DNA of 64,000 bases from Magnetospirillum gryphiswaldense MSR-1 v2 (GCF_000513295.1 NC_023065.1:3704501-3768500); one strand, 5' to 3'; counted from the first letter of the stretch, positions 9,224 to 19,188 are shown. The notes: generated by a model from the sequence alone, not told the origin. Numbers and translations: made by a program.

Positions 9224-10243
9224 TTAGTACACCAGCTCGTCTTCTTCGCGGCCTTCGGAAATGACGATCTGGCCCGACGCCGCCAGTTCCTTCGCCATCA
9301 CCACGATCAGCGACTGAGCCTGATCGACGTCGCGCAGACGCACCGGACCTTGGGCTTCCATATCCTCGCGCAGCATCTTGCCGGCGCGTTCGGACATGTT
9401 CTTGAAGAACAGATCCTTGATGGCGTCGGAAGCGCCCTTGAGCGCCAGGGCCAACTTGTCCTTTTCCACCTGACGCAGCAGGGTCTGGACGCCCGAGGCA
9501 TCGAGGCGGACCAGATCCTCGAAGGTGAACATCAGCGCCTTGATCTTTTCCGCCGATTCGCGGTTGCGCTCTTCCAACGCCGACATGAAGCGGTTTTCGG
9601 CGTTGCGGTCCAAATTGTTGAAGATGTCGGCCATCATTTCGTGGGCGTCGCGGCGCTGGGTACGGGCAAGGTTGGTCATGAACTCGGTGCGCAGGGTCTT
9701 TTCCACGCCGTCCAACACTTCCTTCTGCACCGCTTCCATGCGCAGCATGCGCATCACCACTTCCATGGCGAAGTTTTCCGGCAGGATCGACAGCACGCGG
9801 GCGGCATGATCGGGCTTGATCTTGGCCACCACCACGGCGACGGTCTGCGGGTATTCGTTCTTCAGGTAATTGGCCAGCACCGCTTCGTTGACGTTGCCCA
9901 GCTTGTCCCACATGGTGCGACCGGCGGGGCCGCGGATTTCTTCCAGAATCTGCTGGACGCGGTCTTTCGGCAGCGACTTCATCAGCAGCCGTTCGGTGGT
10001 GTCGACCGAGCCGACCAGCGAGCCGGTGGACGACAATTGGTCGGCGAATTCCACGAACAATCGTTCGACGATGGAAGACGACACCGTACCCAGCGACGCC
10101 ATCACCTGCGACAATTCCTTGATCTCGTCGTCGCCCATCATGGAGAACAGCTTGACCGAGTGCTCCTCGCCCAAGGACAGCATCATGATGCCCGCCTTTT
10201 GCGGGCCACTCAGCGAGCGATAGTCCTCTTTTACGCGGGCCAT
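9224..10243 (-). CDS. fliG: FliG, flagellar motor switch protein
   Basis: 339 residues, standard length. The N-terminal domain ([26 protein letters not shown]) binds FliF. The middle domain carries the EHPQ-like [14 protein letters not shown], and the C-terminal torque domain has charged helix residues in [36 protein letters not shown]. FliG transmits rotation from MotA to the MS ring. A GAGGAG ribosome site precedes the ATG. It follows fliF in the operon, matching their physical contact. Confidence 0.95.
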   Translation of the reverse strand: MARVKEDYRSLSGPQKAGIMMLSLGEEHSVKLFSMMGDDEIKELSQVMASLGTVSSSIVERLFVEFADQLSSTGSLVGSVDTTERLLMKSLPKDRVQQILEEIRGPAGRTMWDKLGNVNEAVLANYLKNEYPQTVAVVVAKIKPDHAARVLSILPENFAMEVVMRMLRMEAVQKEVLDGVEKTLRTEFMTNLARTQRRDAHEMMADIFNNLDRNAENRFMSALEERNRESAEKIKALMFTFEDLVRLDASGVQTLLRQVEKDKLALALKGASDAIKDLFFKNMSERAGKMLREDMEAQGPVRLRDVDQAQSLIVVMAKELAASGQIVISEGREEDELVY

Positions 10244-10264
10244 GGCGGCGGGCTCCTCAGCGGA

Positions 10265-11965
10265 TCAGGCTTCCTGGTAAAGCCAGTTGCGGATGATGGA
10301 CAGGGCTTCTTCCGGATGCTTGTCGACGATTTCACCAATTTTCCTTATAGACGAGGCCTTCACACGGCCTTCCACCTTATCGATGTCGATCAGTTCGTCG
10401 GCGATCACCTCTTCCTCGCCGCCCAAGGCGGGGGCGGGGACGGCGGGTGCCCCGGGGCCGGCCAGTTGCGGCACGCCCGAACCGTCGGCGGTCAGCAGGC
10501 GGCGCCCGTCGGGGCCGACCTGGCCTTGCATGCTTTCGATGGCGCGACCGATGAGCGGGCGCAGCACCAACAGCAGGAACAAGATGGCGACGATGGACAG
10601 GCCCAAATTGGACGCGATCTTCTCGACGAAGTCGCGGCGCATGCCGAAGATGAATTCGCCCGGTTCCTCGGCGGCGTATTGCTCCTCGCCGCCGGCGAAT
10701 TGCATGGACACCACCTTGACCTGATCCTGGCGCGACCGGTCGAAGCCGATGGCGTTCCTGACCAGTTCCTCCAGCTTGGCGGTTTCCTCGGGGCTGCGGT
10801 CGCGATAGGTCTTCTTGCCGTCGGCGGCGACGTCGTAGACACCGTCCACCAGCACGGCGGCGGTGATGCGGCGGACCTCGCCCATCTCGCGCACGGTATT
10901 CTTAACCTTCTTGGAAATCTCGTAATTGACGGTTTCCTGGGTCTTGGCCGCCTTGGACGACGATTTGTTGCCCGACGCGGCGCTGGCATTGGGGTCGGGC
11001 AGGTTGTTGGTGACGGAAACGTTGGGGGTCTCGCCGTCCTGGTTTTCCTCGTTCTCGTTGACGGTGACCTGGCTGCGCACCACCTGGCTTTCCGGGTCGT
11101 AGGTTTCCTCGGTGGTGACGGCGCGCGAGAGATCCATCTCCACCGAAACCTCGGCGCGGACGCGGCCCGGCCCGAGCGAGCGTTCCAGCATGCTTTCCAC
11201 TGTCCGGGCCAGCCGGTTCTCGGTGCTCATCTTCAGGGCTTCGGCGTTTTCCGATGCCACTTCCTGGTCGTTGTCATAGCCCTTGGCCAGCAGTGTCCCC
11301 TTGTCGTCGACGATGGAGATGCGGTTGGGCTTCATCTTGGGGACGGCGGCGGCAATCAGGTGCTGGATGGCGGTGACCTGGGCCTTGTCCAGCCGGGCGG
11401 CGCCTTGCATCTTCAAGATCACCGAGGCGCTGGGCTCGTTGGCTTCGCGGGCGAAGGCTTCGCGTTTGGGCAGCACCAGATGGACGCGGGCGACCTTGAC
11501 CTTGTCGATGGCGCGGATGGTGCGGCTGAGTTCGCCTTCCAGCGCACGGACGTAATTGATGTTCTGCTGGAAGCTGGTGGACGACAGGGCGTCTTGCTTG
11601 TCGAACAGTTCATAGCCGGCGACGCGGCCAACCGACGGCATGGCCTGCTCGGCCATGCGGACGCGAAGCTCGTTCTTCTTGTCCTTGGACACCCAGATTT
11701 CGGCGCCGTCCTTGCGGACCTCGAAGGGAATTTTATCGGCAGCCAGCTTCTCGACGATGGCCTTGGAATCGGCCATCTCGAGATCGCCATACAGCAACTC
11801 CATCTGCGGCGCGGCGACGCGGCTCATCAGATAGATGAAAAAACCCAGGATCGACACGCCGACGCCGGCGATCGCCGCCAAGCGCATGGGGCCAAGGCCA
11901 CGCATCATCTGCATAAAGGCGTTCACGTCGTTACCATCCCAAGCCGGCGGACACGGTGGGCACAA
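10265..11965 (-). CDS. fliF: FliF, flagellar MS-ring protein
   Basis: Up to 566 residues. There are two membrane segments, one near the N-terminus (LAAIAGVGVSILGFFIYLMS) and one near residue 440 (LGLSIVAILFLLLVL), around a large periplasmic part with the ring-building motif region LARTVESMLERSLGPGRVRAEVSVEMD. The C-terminus ending in IRKIGEIVDKHPEEALSIIRNWLYQE is the FliG-binding segment. The most upstream ATG (11965) adds a weak CPPCPPAW leader. A GTG at 11926, preceded by GGGATGG, fits the usual N-terminus better. This is the first gene of the flagellar operon. Confidence 0.92.
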   Translation of the reverse strand: MCPPCPPAWDGNDVNAFMQMMRGLGPMRLAAIAGVGVSILGFFIYLMSRVAAPQMELLYGDLEMADSKAIVEKLAADKIPFEVRKDGAEIWVSKDKKNELRVRMAEQAMPSVGRVAGYELFDKQDALSSTSFQQNINYVRALEGELSRTIRAIDKVKVARVHLVLPKREAFAREANEPSASVILKMQGAARLDKAQVTAIQHLIAAAVPKMKPNRISIVDDKGTLLAKGYDNDQEVASENAEALKMSTENRLARTVESMLERSLGPGRVRAEVSVEMDLSRAVTTEETYDPESQVVRSQVTVNENEENQDGETPNVSVTNNLPDPNASAASGNKSSSKAAKTQETVNYEISKKVKNTVREMGEVRRITAAVLVDGVYDVAADGKKTYRDRSPEETAKLEELVRNAIGFDRSRQDQVKVVSMQFAGGEEQYAAEEPGEFIFGMRRDFVEKIASNLGLSIVAILFLLLVLRPLIGRAIESMQGQVGPDGRRLLTADGSGVPQLAGPGAPAVPAPALGGEEEVIADELIDIDKVEGRVKASSIRKIGEIVDKHPEEALSIIRNWLYQEA

Positions 11966-12014
11966 AGCCCATGTGTTGCAGATTAGGCCCGCAAGCTTTT
12001 AAGGAAGGTTAATA

Positions 12015-12033
12015 CCCGGCAAACTTTGCCGGG
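12015..12033. terminator. Perfect hairpin between the binding-protein gene and fliF
   Basis: A 9-bp inverted repeat, CCCGGCAAA and TTTGCCGGG around one C, lies in the 150-bp gap downstream of the amino-acid-binding protein gene (minus strand) and upstream of fliF. There is no clear T run on the minus strand, so it may be a weak terminator or an operator of the fliF promoter. I could not find a convincing sigma-54 GG-N10-GC promoter in the gap. Confidence 0.4.
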
Positions 12034-12115
12034 TGATGGGGTTTTCGACCCATAAAGCCTGCGCGGTAATTGAGCGGCCCCGTCCACGGGCCGGCCCTCG
12101 GCCCCAAAACCCCAA

Positions 12116-13123
12116 TCAGCGCAGCGGCGGCGCGTACAGCAATCCGCCTTCGCTCCACAGCGCGTTCTGGCCGCGGACGATGCCCAGGGGCGCGAGATTG
12201 CGGGCGAAGATTTCGCCGTAATTGCCAACGCTGGCGATGATGCGGCGAGCCCAGGCCTGATCCAGGCGCAGATTGGCGCCGAACCCGGGTTCCTCGCCCA
12301 GCAGGCGGCGCAGTTCGGCATCGGCGGCGGGCACGCTTTCCAGATTGTATCGGCCCAGGCCGCGAGCCTCGGCGATGATCGGGATCAGCATGGACCAGCG
12401 GACGATGGAAAACCACTCGGGGTCGTTGTTGAAGATCGCTGGCCCCAAGGGTTCCCGCGAGATGATGGTGTCAAGCAAGACCCAGGATGGTTGGGTGGCG
12501 CTGCGGCGGTTCTTCTGCACCGCCAATTCGGTGCTGTCGCCGGTGACGGCAGTGCAGCGGCGTTCGGCGAAGGCGCTGAACTTTTCCTCGCTCGACGACA
12601 GGGCCAGCACCTTGGCGGCGCTTTTGCGCCGGCTCAGGTATTCCGCCAGATTGTTGGCCGAGGTGGTGCCGCTTTGCACGCAGATGGTCGAGGTCGCCGC
12701 CCACGGATCGGCGATGTCGGCCCATTTCATGAAGCCCTGACCGTCATAGAAGGCGATGGCGGGAAAGCTGGCCATCATGGTGGTGTCGCGGTCGAAGGTC
12801 CAGGTGGTCATGCCGAAGGCGACGTCCAACTCGCCCTCGGCCAGGGCGTGGAACTTGTATTTGGTGGTGACCCGCTGCACCTGGATGGCCTGGGGGTTTT
12901 TCAAGATTGCGGCGGCGATGGCCCGGCACAGATCCACTTCCAGCCCCACCGGCACGCCGCGATCGTCGAAGCCGCCGAACCCCGGGGTCTGGTCGACGCC
13001 GCACACCACCTTACCGCGGGTGAGCACCCGATCCAGCACCTGACCGGCCAGGGCCGGGGTCGGGGCCGGGGCGGAAAGGGCGAAAAGCATCGCCGTCATA
13101 AAGGACAAAGCACGATACCGCAT
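12116..13123 (-). CDS. AapJ-like periplasmic amino-acid-binding protein (orphan)
   Basis: 335 residues from the ATG at 13123, chosen because it has a GGAAAGGGG ribosome site and starts a clean signal peptide (MRYRALSFMTAMLFALSAP, cleavage near ALAG). The mature part matches the general amino-acid-binding protein family AapJ: GVPVGLEVDLCRAIAAAIL, GELDVAFGMTTWTFDRD, ICVQSGTTSANNLAEYL and the C-terminal ALWSEGGLLYAPPLR. No permease or ATPase genes are beside it, so it is either an orphan supplier to a transporter elsewhere or a sensor. It is divergent from a diguanylate cyclase 57 bases away. Confidence 0.85.
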   Translation of the reverse strand: MRYRALSFMTAMLFALSAPAPTPALAGQVLDRVLTRGKVVCGVDQTPGFGGFDDRGVPVGLEVDLCRAIAAAILKNPQAIQVQRVTTKYKFHALAEGELDVAFGMTTWTFDRDTTMMASFPAIAFYDGQGFMKWADIADPWAATSTICVQSGTTSANNLAEYLSRRKSAAKVLALSSSEEKFSAFAERRCTAVTGDSTELAVQKNRRSATQPSWVLLDTIISREPLGPAIFNNDPEWFSIVRWSMLIPIIAEARGLGRYNLESVPAADAELRRLLGEEPGFGANLRLDQAWARRIIASVGNYGEIFARNLAPLGIVRGQNALWSEGGLLYAPPLR

Positions 13124-13180
13124 TACAGCCCCTTTCCCTCTTGCCGTCCACATACTAGGGTAAGGTGTGACGGAGAGACA

Positions 13181-14539
13181 ATGCCGAGACTGATCCCGCA
13201 GCCCGATGAAATGCCATCGAGCATTTTTCGCTATCTGGTCGCCCGCGCCACCGTGGTGCTGGTGCTGATGGCGGTGGTGGCGGGCGCCTCGATTTTGGCG
13301 CTGTTGCAGGCGCGCATGGACAACAGCATCCTGGCCGACATGCATGTGCCGCGCTTTCGTTCGGCGGTGCATCTGTCCATGGACGCCAATGCGGCGGCGG
13401 CGCTATCGGTGCGCATGTCCACCGCCAGCAGCCAGGGCGAGCGGCGCAGCTTGCTCGACCGTCTGGCCGAACGGCATCAGGCCATGGAAGAGCGCATCGC
13501 CCAGATGGTCGACAGCGGGGTCGATTCCGCCTCGGTGGTCTCTATCCGCCGCCTGCGTGACGGCCTGATGGACGGCGCCGTGGCCATTTCCGCCATCGCT
13601 CAGGAAGAGATCACCCTCAGGGCCATGACCGTCAAAAATCCGGCGGTACAGGAACGCCTGGAGGAATTGGAGCAACGGCGCCGCAACCTGATCCTGCGCC
13701 AGCAGGATCTGTCTTCCGAACTGTCCGGTTTCGTCACCGCCCTGGCTTCCGAAGCCGGACGGCATTTCGACGACCAGCGCGAAATATCGGGCCGGACGGC
13801 GTTGAAGGCGGTGGCGGTGGTCGGCGCCTGCGCCCTGGCCGCCATGGTGGCGGTGATCTGGATGTATTGGGGACTGCGCCGTCACGTGGTCGACCGTATC
13901 CTGGCGTTGCGCGCCGCCATGCTCAACTGGCACGGCGGCGCCGTGGTGGTGCCGCGTGAAGGTAATGACGAAATCACCCAGATGTCCGACACCCTGGTGG
14001 ATCTGATCGCCACGGTGGAGCGGCGCAATGCCGAGCTCGAGGTGATGGCGTCCACCGATCCGCTGACCGGATTGACCAACCGCCGCCGCTTCGCCGAACG
14101 GGCGGACGAGGAAATCCGCCGGGCCCAGCGTTATGACGTGGCCCTGACCCTGATCGTCGGCGACGTCGACCATTTCAAGGCGGTCAATGACGGCTGGGGC
14201 CACGATGTGGGCGACCTGGCGCTTCGGCACGTGGCGTCCATCTGGCGCGACCAATTGCGCGATGTCGACCTGTCGGCCCGCATCGGCGGCGAGGAATTCG
14301 TCGCCCTGTTGCCGGAAACCCCATTGCCCCAGGCCGAAGGCGTGGCCGAGCGCATCCGCGCCGCCATCGCCGCCACGCCCTTGTCCACCGAGGGGGTGGC
14401 CGTCATGCACCTGACCATCAGCCTGGGAATCGCCGCCCTGTTGCCGGGCGAAACCCTGACCGACCTGATGCGCCGTGCCGATCAGGCCATGTATCGGGCC
14501 AAGCACAGCGGTCGTAATGTGGTGCGCAGTGCAACATGA
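13181..14539 (+). CDS. Membrane-bound diguanylate cyclase (HAMP-GGDEF)
   Basis: 452 residues from the ATG with GGAGAG upstream. A first membrane helix at about 20-45, a helical periplasmic sensor of about 160 residues rich in Arg/Glu (four-helix-bundle-like), a second helix at about 205-228, a HAMP-like linker, and a GGDEF domain with active site GGEEF. The inhibitory I-site RDVD stands exactly five residues before the active site, so the enzyme is probably active and product-inhibited. It would make c-di-GMP in response to a periplasmic signal. The binding-protein gene runs divergently from the same short gap. Confidence 0.92.
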   Translation: MPRLIPQPDEMPSSIFRYLVARATVVLVLMAVVAGASILALLQARMDNSILADMHVPRFRSAVHLSMDANAAAALSVRMSTASSQGERRSLLDRLAERHQAMEERIAQMVDSGVDSASVVSIRRLRDGLMDGAVAISAIAQEEITLRAMTVKNPAVQERLEELEQRRRNLILRQQDLSSELSGFVTALASEAGRHFDDQREISGRTALKAVAVVGACALAAMVAVIWMYWGLRRHVVDRILALRAAMLNWHGGAVVVPREGNDEITQMSDTLVDLIATVERRNAELEVMASTDPLTGLTNRRRFAERADEEIRRAQRYDVALTLIVGDVDHFKAVNDGWGHDVGDLALRHVASIWRDQLRDVDLSARIGGEEFVALLPETPLPQAEGVAERIRAAIAATPLSTEGVAVMHLTISLGIAALLPGETLTDLMRRADQAMYRAKHSGRNVVRSAT

Positions 14540-14681
14540 GTGGTTGGCATTCGGATTTCCGAAAATTACGCGGCAAATCGCCGTCTCGGGCTTGTTGTTT
14601 GCCTGGGAAGGGCGTATGCGATGAATTCCGCCATTGGCGGGCAAAAGAGTGAGCAATAATATTACCCGAGGGCGTCTTGTT

Positions 14682-16970
14682 ATGAGCATATCGGACGAAT
14701 TGCGCGACAGCGCGCTGGAATATCACCGCCTTCCCACCCCCGGGAAGATCAGCGTCACCCCGACCAAGCCCTTGGGCAATCAGCGTGATCTGGCGCTTGC
14801 GTATTCCCCCGGCGTCGCCGCCGCCTGCGAAGAGATCGTGCGCGACCCCGAGGCGGTATCCGAGATGACCGCGCGCGGCAATCTGGTGGCGGTGGTCACC
14901 AACGGCACCGCTGTCCTCGGCCTGGGCAATATCGGGCCGCTGGCCGCCAAGCCGGTGATGGAAGGCAAGGGCGTTCTGTTCAAGAAGTTCGCCGGCATCG
15001 ACGTCTTCGACATGGAAATCGCCGAGAACGATGCCGACAAGCTGGTCGACATCATCGCCTCCATGGAGCCCACTTTCGGCGCCATCAATCTGGAAGACAT
15101 CAAGGCGCCGGAATGCTTCGAGGTCGAGCGCAAGCTGAAGGAACGCATGTCCATTCCGGTCATGCATGACGATCAGCACGGCACCGCCATCGTCGTCGGC
15201 GCCGCCATGGTCAATGCGCTCAGGATCGTCGGCAAGGATATCGGCAAGGTCCGTCTGGTCGCCTCGGGCGCCGGCGCCGCGGCTTTGGCCTGTCTGAACC
15301 TGCTGGTGTCCTTGGGCGTCAAGCGCGAGAACATCTGGGTCACCGACATCAAGGGCGTGGTCTACAAGGGCCGCAACGAATTGATGGACCCCTACAAGGA
15401 AATCTTCGCCCAGGAGACCGATGCCCGCACGCTCGATGACGTCATCGGCGGCGCCGACATCTTCCTGGGGCTGTCGGCACCGCGCGTGCTGACCGGCGAC
15501 ATGGTGGCGAAGATGGCCGACCAGCCCATCGTCTTCGCCCTGGCCAATCCGACCCCGGAAATCCTGCCCGACGAGGTCAAGGCGGCGCGCAAGGATGCCA
15601 TCATCGCCACCGGGCGCTCGGATTACCCCAATCAGGTCAACAACGTCCTGGTCTTCCCCTATATCTTCCGCGGTGCGTTGGACGTGGGCGCCACCCAGAT
15701 CAACGAGGAAATGAAGCTGGCCGCCACCTATGCGCTGGCGGAACTGGCCATGGCCGAATCCGATGAACGCGTGCGCGCCGCCTATGGCGAGCAGCGGCTG
15801 TCGTTCGGCCCGGAATATCTGATTCCCAAGCCGTTCGATTCGCGCCTGATCCTGAAAATCGCACCGGCGGTGGCCCGCGCCGCCATGAGCTCGGGCGTGG
15901 CGCGGCGCCCGATCATCGACTTCCAGGCCTATCTGGAACGGCTGTCGCAATGGGTGTTCCGCTCCGGTCTGGTGATGAAGCCGGTGTTCGACCGCGCCAA
16001 GCAGGACGTGCGCCGCGTCGTCTATTGCGAAGGCGAAGGCCGCCGGGTGCTGCTGGCGGTGCAGGCGGTGGTGGATGAAGGCGTCGCCTTCCCCGTCCTC
16101 ATCGGTCGCCGCGACGTGGTGGTCAAGCGCATCAAGGATCTGGATCTGCGCCTGACCATCGACGAGGATTTCGAACTGTGCGACCCGCAGGACGATCCGC
16201 GCTACAACGATTATTGGCGCAATTATCACACGTTGCTGGAACGCAAGGGCGTCAGCCCCGATTATGCCCGCACGGTGGTGCGCACCCGCTCCACCGTCAT
16301 CGGCACGCTGATGGTGCGCCGGCGCGAAGCCGACGCCATGATCTGCGGCACCATCGGGCGCTATGACAAGCACCTGGAACATATCACCGACGTCATCGGC
16401 GTGCGCGACACCGTCAAGGTGCCGGCGGCCATGAACCTGCTGATCATGCCCCAAGGCACCTTCTTCATCTGCGACACCTATGTGACCGCCGATCCCAGCC
16501 CCGAACAGATCGTCGAGAACACCTTGCTGGCGGCGGAAGAAGTGCGCCGCTTCGGTATCGAGCCCAAGGTGGCCTTCCTGTCGCATTCCAATTTTGGTGC
16601 CCGCGACACCGCCTCGGCGCAAAAGATGCGCGCCGCCATCGCGTTGTTGCACGAACGCGCCCCCTATCTGGAGGCGGAAGGCGAAATGCATGGCGACGCG
16701 GCGCTGGAAGAAAGCATCCGCTCGCGCATTTTCCCCAACTCGCGCTTGAAGGGGCAGGCGAATCTGTTGATTATGCCCAACCTGGACGCGGCGAACATTT
16801 CGTTCAACCTCTTGAAGGTTCTGGGGGAAGGCCTGTCGGTCGGCCCCATCCTGATGGGCGCCGCTTTGCCGGCCCATATTCTGACGCCTTCGGCGACCGT
16901 GCGGAACATTGTCAACATGACCGCACTGGCCGCTGTCGACGCCCAGATGGCAGCCCATCAGCGGGGATAG
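14682..16970 (+). CDS. maeB: NADP-dependent malic enzyme with phosphotransacetylase-like C-terminus (MaeB)
   Basis: 762 residues from the chosen ATG. Residues 1-425 are malic enzyme: [13 protein letters not shown], the metal/substrate segment [19 protein letters not shown] and the nucleotide fold [16 protein letters not shown]. The remaining ~330 residues are a phosphate acetyl/butyryl-transferase domain that in MaeB enzymes is thought to be regulatory. The enzyme decarboxylates malate to pyruvate with NADPH formation. The start is uncertain: a GTG at 14649 and a TTG at 14634 are in frame, and the ATG has only a weak ribosome site. Confidence 0.93.
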   Translation: MSISDELRDSALEYHRLPTPGKISVTPTKPLGNQRDLALAYSPGVAAACEEIVRDPEAVSEMTARGNLVAVVTNGTAVLGLGNIGPLAAKPVMEGKGVLFKKFAGIDVFDMEIAENDADKLVDIIASMEPTFGAINLEDIKAPECFEVERKLKERMSIPVMHDDQHGTAIVVGAAMVNALRIVGKDIGKVRLVASGAGAAALACLNLLVSLGVKRENIWVTDIKGVVYKGRNELMDPYKEIFAQETDARTLDDVIGGADIFLGLSAPRVLTGDMVAKMADQPIVFALANPTPEILPDEVKAARKDAIIATGRSDYPNQVNNVLVFPYIFRGALDVGATQINEEMKLAATYALAELAMAESDERVRAAYGEQRLSFGPEYLIPKPFDSRLILKIAPAVARAAMSSGVARRPIIDFQAYLERLSQWVFRSGLVMKPVFDRAKQDVRRVVYCEGEGRRVLLAVQAVVDEGVAFPVLIGRRDVVVKRIKDLDLRLTIDEDFELCDPQDDPRYNDYWRNYHTLLERKGVSPDYARTVVRTRSTVIGTLMVRRREADAMICGTIGRYDKHLEHITDVIGVRDTVKVPAAMNLLIMPQGTFFICDTYVTADPSPEQIVENTLLAAEEVRRFGIEPKVAFLSHSNFGARDTASAQKMRAAIALLHERAPYLEAEGEMHGDAALEESIRSRIFPNSRLKGQANLLIMPNLDAANISFNLLKVLGEGLSVGPILMGAALPAHILTPSATVRNIVNMTALAAVDAQMAAHQRG

Positions 16971-16971
16971 T

Positions 16972-18369
16972 TTGGCGAACGAAGACAGCAAAGCGCACGA
17001 ACCGGCCCGGATCGAGATCGAGGACGACCTGTACGGCCTTGACCCGGATTTCGTGCGTGCTGTCGAGGATGCGTTGGAACAGGGCGACGCGGCCACCGCC
17101 GCCGCCCTGACCGCGCCTTTGCATTATTCCGATGCCGCCGATTTGCTCGACCGCCTGTCGCCCGAGGACCGGGTGCGGCTGGTCGAGGTCTTACGCGCCG
17201 ATTTCGAGCCGGAAATCCTGACCGAGCTGGATGAAGGCGTGCGCGATCAGGTGATCGAGGCGCTGGGCTTCGCCGATCTGGCCACCGCCATCTCCGAACT
17301 GGATTCCGACGATGCGGTGTGGCTGGTGTCGCAGTTGGACGAGGACGAGCGCACCCGCGTGCTCGATGCGCTCAGCTCGGAAGACCGCGCCATCGTCGCC
17401 CAGGGTCTGTCCTACCCGGAATATTCCGCCGGGCGCATGATGCAGCGCGAATTGGTGGCGGTGCCGGCCTATTGGACGGTGGGCGAAACCATCGATTATT
17501 TGCGTGCCAGCACCACCATCCCCGAAGCTTTCTACGACCTTTACGTGGTCGATCCGCGCCATCGCCCCATCGGCAAGATCGGACTGGCCAAGCTGGTGCG
17601 GTCCAAGCGGCCGCAGCGCCTGCGCGAGATCATGGACGACGAAAGCATCACCGTGCCGGTGGCCGCCGACCGCGAGGAAGTGGCCTTCCTGTTCCGCCAG
17701 CACGATCTGGTCTCGGCCCCGGTGGCCGATGGCGCCGGGCGTTTGGTCGGCGTCATCACCATCGACGACGTGGTCGACGTCATCGACGAGGAAGCCGCCG
17801 ACGACATGCTGCGTCTGGCCGGCGTGCCCGACACCGATCTTTACCGCGCCGTCAAGGATACGGTGCGCGCCCGCATCCCCTGGCTGTTGGTCAATATGTT
17901 GACCGCCATCCTGGCCTCCAGCGTCATCGGCCTGTTCGAGGCCACCTTGGAAAAGATCGTGGCCCTCGCCGTGCTGATGCCCATCGTCGCCGGCTTGGGC
18001 GGCAATGCCGGTACCCAGACCCTGGCGGTGGCGGTGCGCGGTCTGGCCACCAAGGAGCTGGATTCCGACAACGCCCTTCGCATCATCGGCAAGGAAGTGC
18101 TGGTCGGCTTCATCAACGGCACTGTTCTTGGGTGCATCATCGGTCCCATCGCCTGGGCCTGGTTCGACATGCCCATGGTCGGCGCCGTCATCGGCGCGGC
18201 GGTGGTGTTCAACCTGCTGGTGGCCGGGTTGATGGGGTCGCTGATCCCGTTGACCTTGGAAAAGTTCGATGTCGATCCGGCGGTGGCCAGTTCCATCTTC
18301 CTGACCATGTGTACCGATTCCTTGGGCTTTTTCGCCTTCCTCGGGCTGGCCACCTTGCTGTTGCTGTGA
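16972..18369 (+). CDS. mgtE: MgtE-family magnesium transporter
   Basis: 465 residues starting at TTG, two bases after the maeB stop, with GGGGATAG as ribosome site. Order of parts: an acidic N-terminal superhelical domain (about 20-140), two CBS domains (about 145-270, ending VGVITIDDVVDVIDEEAADDML), a linker helix and five membrane helices with the pore signature PIVAGLGGNAGTQTLAVAVRG and a C-terminal LTMCTDSLGFFAFLGLATLLL. Mg2+ gating through the cytosolic domain is known for the family. No Mg riboswitch was recognised upstream, where maeB abuts it. Confidence 0.95.
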   Translation: MANEDSKAHEPARIEIEDDLYGLDPDFVRAVEDALEQGDAATAAALTAPLHYSDAADLLDRLSPEDRVRLVEVLRADFEPEILTELDEGVRDQVIEALGFADLATAISELDSDDAVWLVSQLDEDERTRVLDALSSEDRAIVAQGLSYPEYSAGRMMQRELVAVPAYWTVGETIDYLRASTTIPEAFYDLYVVDPRHRPIGKIGLAKLVRSKRPQRLREIMDDESITVPVAADREEVAFLFRQHDLVSAPVADGAGRLVGVITIDDVVDVIDEEAADDMLRLAGVPDTDLYRAVKDTVRARIPWLLVNMLTAILASSVIGLFEATLEKIVALAVLMPIVAGLGGNAGTQTLAVAVRGLATKELDSDNALRIIGKEVLVGFINGTVLGCIIGPIAWAWFDMPMVGAVIGAAVVFNLLVAGLMGSLIPLTLEKFDVDPAVASSIFLTMCTDSLGFFAFLGLATLLLL

Positions 18370-18372
18370 TTC

Positions 18373-18402
18373 TTGACTTAGGCGGAAAATCGGCGGCATA
18401 AT
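18373..18402 (+). promoter_or_regulatory. Sigma-70 promoter candidate after mgtE
   Basis: TTGACT (18373-18378) and CATAAT (18397-18402) are separated by 18 bases, each matching five of six consensus positions. The site starts four bases after the mgtE stop. It would fire into a 300-base stretch without a gene but full of hairpins. Confidence 0.55.
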
Positions 18403-18409
18403 AAGGGCG

Positions 18410-18680
18410 TAAGAGAGAGGCAAATGAGGTCAAGTTACCTTCGCCAGTCTCTAATGTTCCGGCCAACGACTCCGCTTCCTGTGAAGCAGCCGAGCCGGAA
18501 GGGAGGGTGTGTAACGGCATGACACCGCCGGGTTACAGTGGAGATGCCGATTAATATGGCATCGAACAGGTGTGACAATCAGAAGTACTTCTATCGGCAA
18601 CTTGCCGAATACTAGGCCGGTGCGGCCAAAAACCGAAAGCCCCGCGATGCGCGTTGATTCGCCCGCGGGGCTTGGTTTAT
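18410..18680 (+). ncRNA. Candidate structured RNA of about 265 nt, or structured leader
   Basis: This stretch has no credible protein but a series of perfect inverted repeats. TTCCGGC (18457-18463) pairs with GCCGGAA (18494-18500) and encloses GCTTC-CTGT-GAAGC (18474-18487). GATGCC/GGCATC is at 18543-18563, AGAAGTACTTCT at 18581-18592, and TCGGCAA-C-TTGCCGA at 18594-18608. A 10-bp GC-rich stem ends it at 18637-18673. A promoter candidate precedes it. I do not recognise an Rfam family; the GAAGCAGCC string recalls SRP RNA but its surroundings do not. It may be a free small RNA or the leader of the acetyltransferase gene 45 bases on. Confidence 0.4.
18637..18679 (+). terminator. Terminator-like stem
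   Basis: AAGCCCCGCG (18637-18646) pairs perfectly with CGCGGGGCTT (18664-18673) around a 17-base loop, followed by GGTTTAT. The stem is strong but the T run is short, so termination may be partial. It stands 45 bases before the acetyltransferase start. Confidence 0.5.
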
Positions 18681-18717
18681 CTGGACTATCGATGATGATG
18701 CCCAAAGGGGGGCGCGC

Positions 18718-19176
18718 ATGGTCGCGGATTTGCTGGTCAGGGCGGCGCAAGACGCCGATTCACGCGATATCTGGTGCTGGCGCAACGATGCGGTCACCCG
18801 CGCCATGTCGCTGTCCACCACCGAAATTTCCTGGGACGCGCATGTGGCGTGGTTCGCCCAGGCCCTGACCGATGTCAGCCGGCGTTTTTATGTGGCGGAA
18901 GCGGGCGGCGCCAAGGTGGGGATGTGTCGCTTCGATCTGGCGTATGACGGCGCCAGCGCCGAGGTTTCCATCAATCTCAACCCGGATCTGCGCGGTCAGG
19001 GATGGGGCGCGCCCGTGCTGGCCGCCTGTATCGCCCGGTTCCGCCAGGATTTCCCCGTCACCATCACCGCCACCATCCGTCCCGACAACGCGGCCAGCCA
19101 GCGCATCTTCGCCCGCTGCGGCTTTGTCCTGGTCGACAATGAGGGCCGCGATGGCTTCGGCCATTACCGTCTGTAA
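18718..19176 (+). CDS. GNAT acetyltransferase, PseH/RimJ-like
   Basis: 152 residues, a single GNAT domain. The N-terminal pattern DIWCWRNDAVTRAMSLSTTEISWDAHVAWF is common in PseH-type and related sugar N-acetyltransferases. The acetyl-CoA loop is NLNPDLRGQGWGAPVLAA and the C-terminal DNAASQRIFARCGFVL is also typical. A pseudaminic-acid role (flagellin glycosylation) is possible, but no other Pse genes are near, so the substrate is unknown. The ribosome site is a G-rich run (GGGGGG) before the ATG. Confidence 0.8.
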   Translation: MVADLLVRAAQDADSRDIWCWRNDAVTRAMSLSTTEISWDAHVAWFAQALTDVSRRFYVAEAGGAKVGMCRFDLAYDGASAEVSINLNPDLRGQGWGAPVLAACIARFRQDFPVTITATIRPDNAASQRIFARCGFVLVDNEGRDGFGHYRL

Positions 19177-19188
19177 TCTGGCCGGGGG

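Noticed and set aside
8936-11986. 1016-residue open frame opposite fliH-fliG-fliF
   Set aside because: Shadow of the flagellar genes; no recognisable domain or ribosome site.
11966-12115. Sigma-54 promoter for fliF (GG-N10-GC)
   Set aside because: The best match before fliF has a spacing of 8 or 9 bases between GG and GC, not 10.
14418-17096. 892-residue open frame opposite maeB
   Set aside because: Shadow of maeB, with repetitive His/Gly/Asp composition.
18474-18500. Resemblance of GAAGCAGCC..CCGGAAGG to the SRP (4.5S) RNA core
   Set aside because: In SRP RNA the order is GGAAG then GAAGCAGCC inside one asymmetrical stem; here the order and pairing differ.
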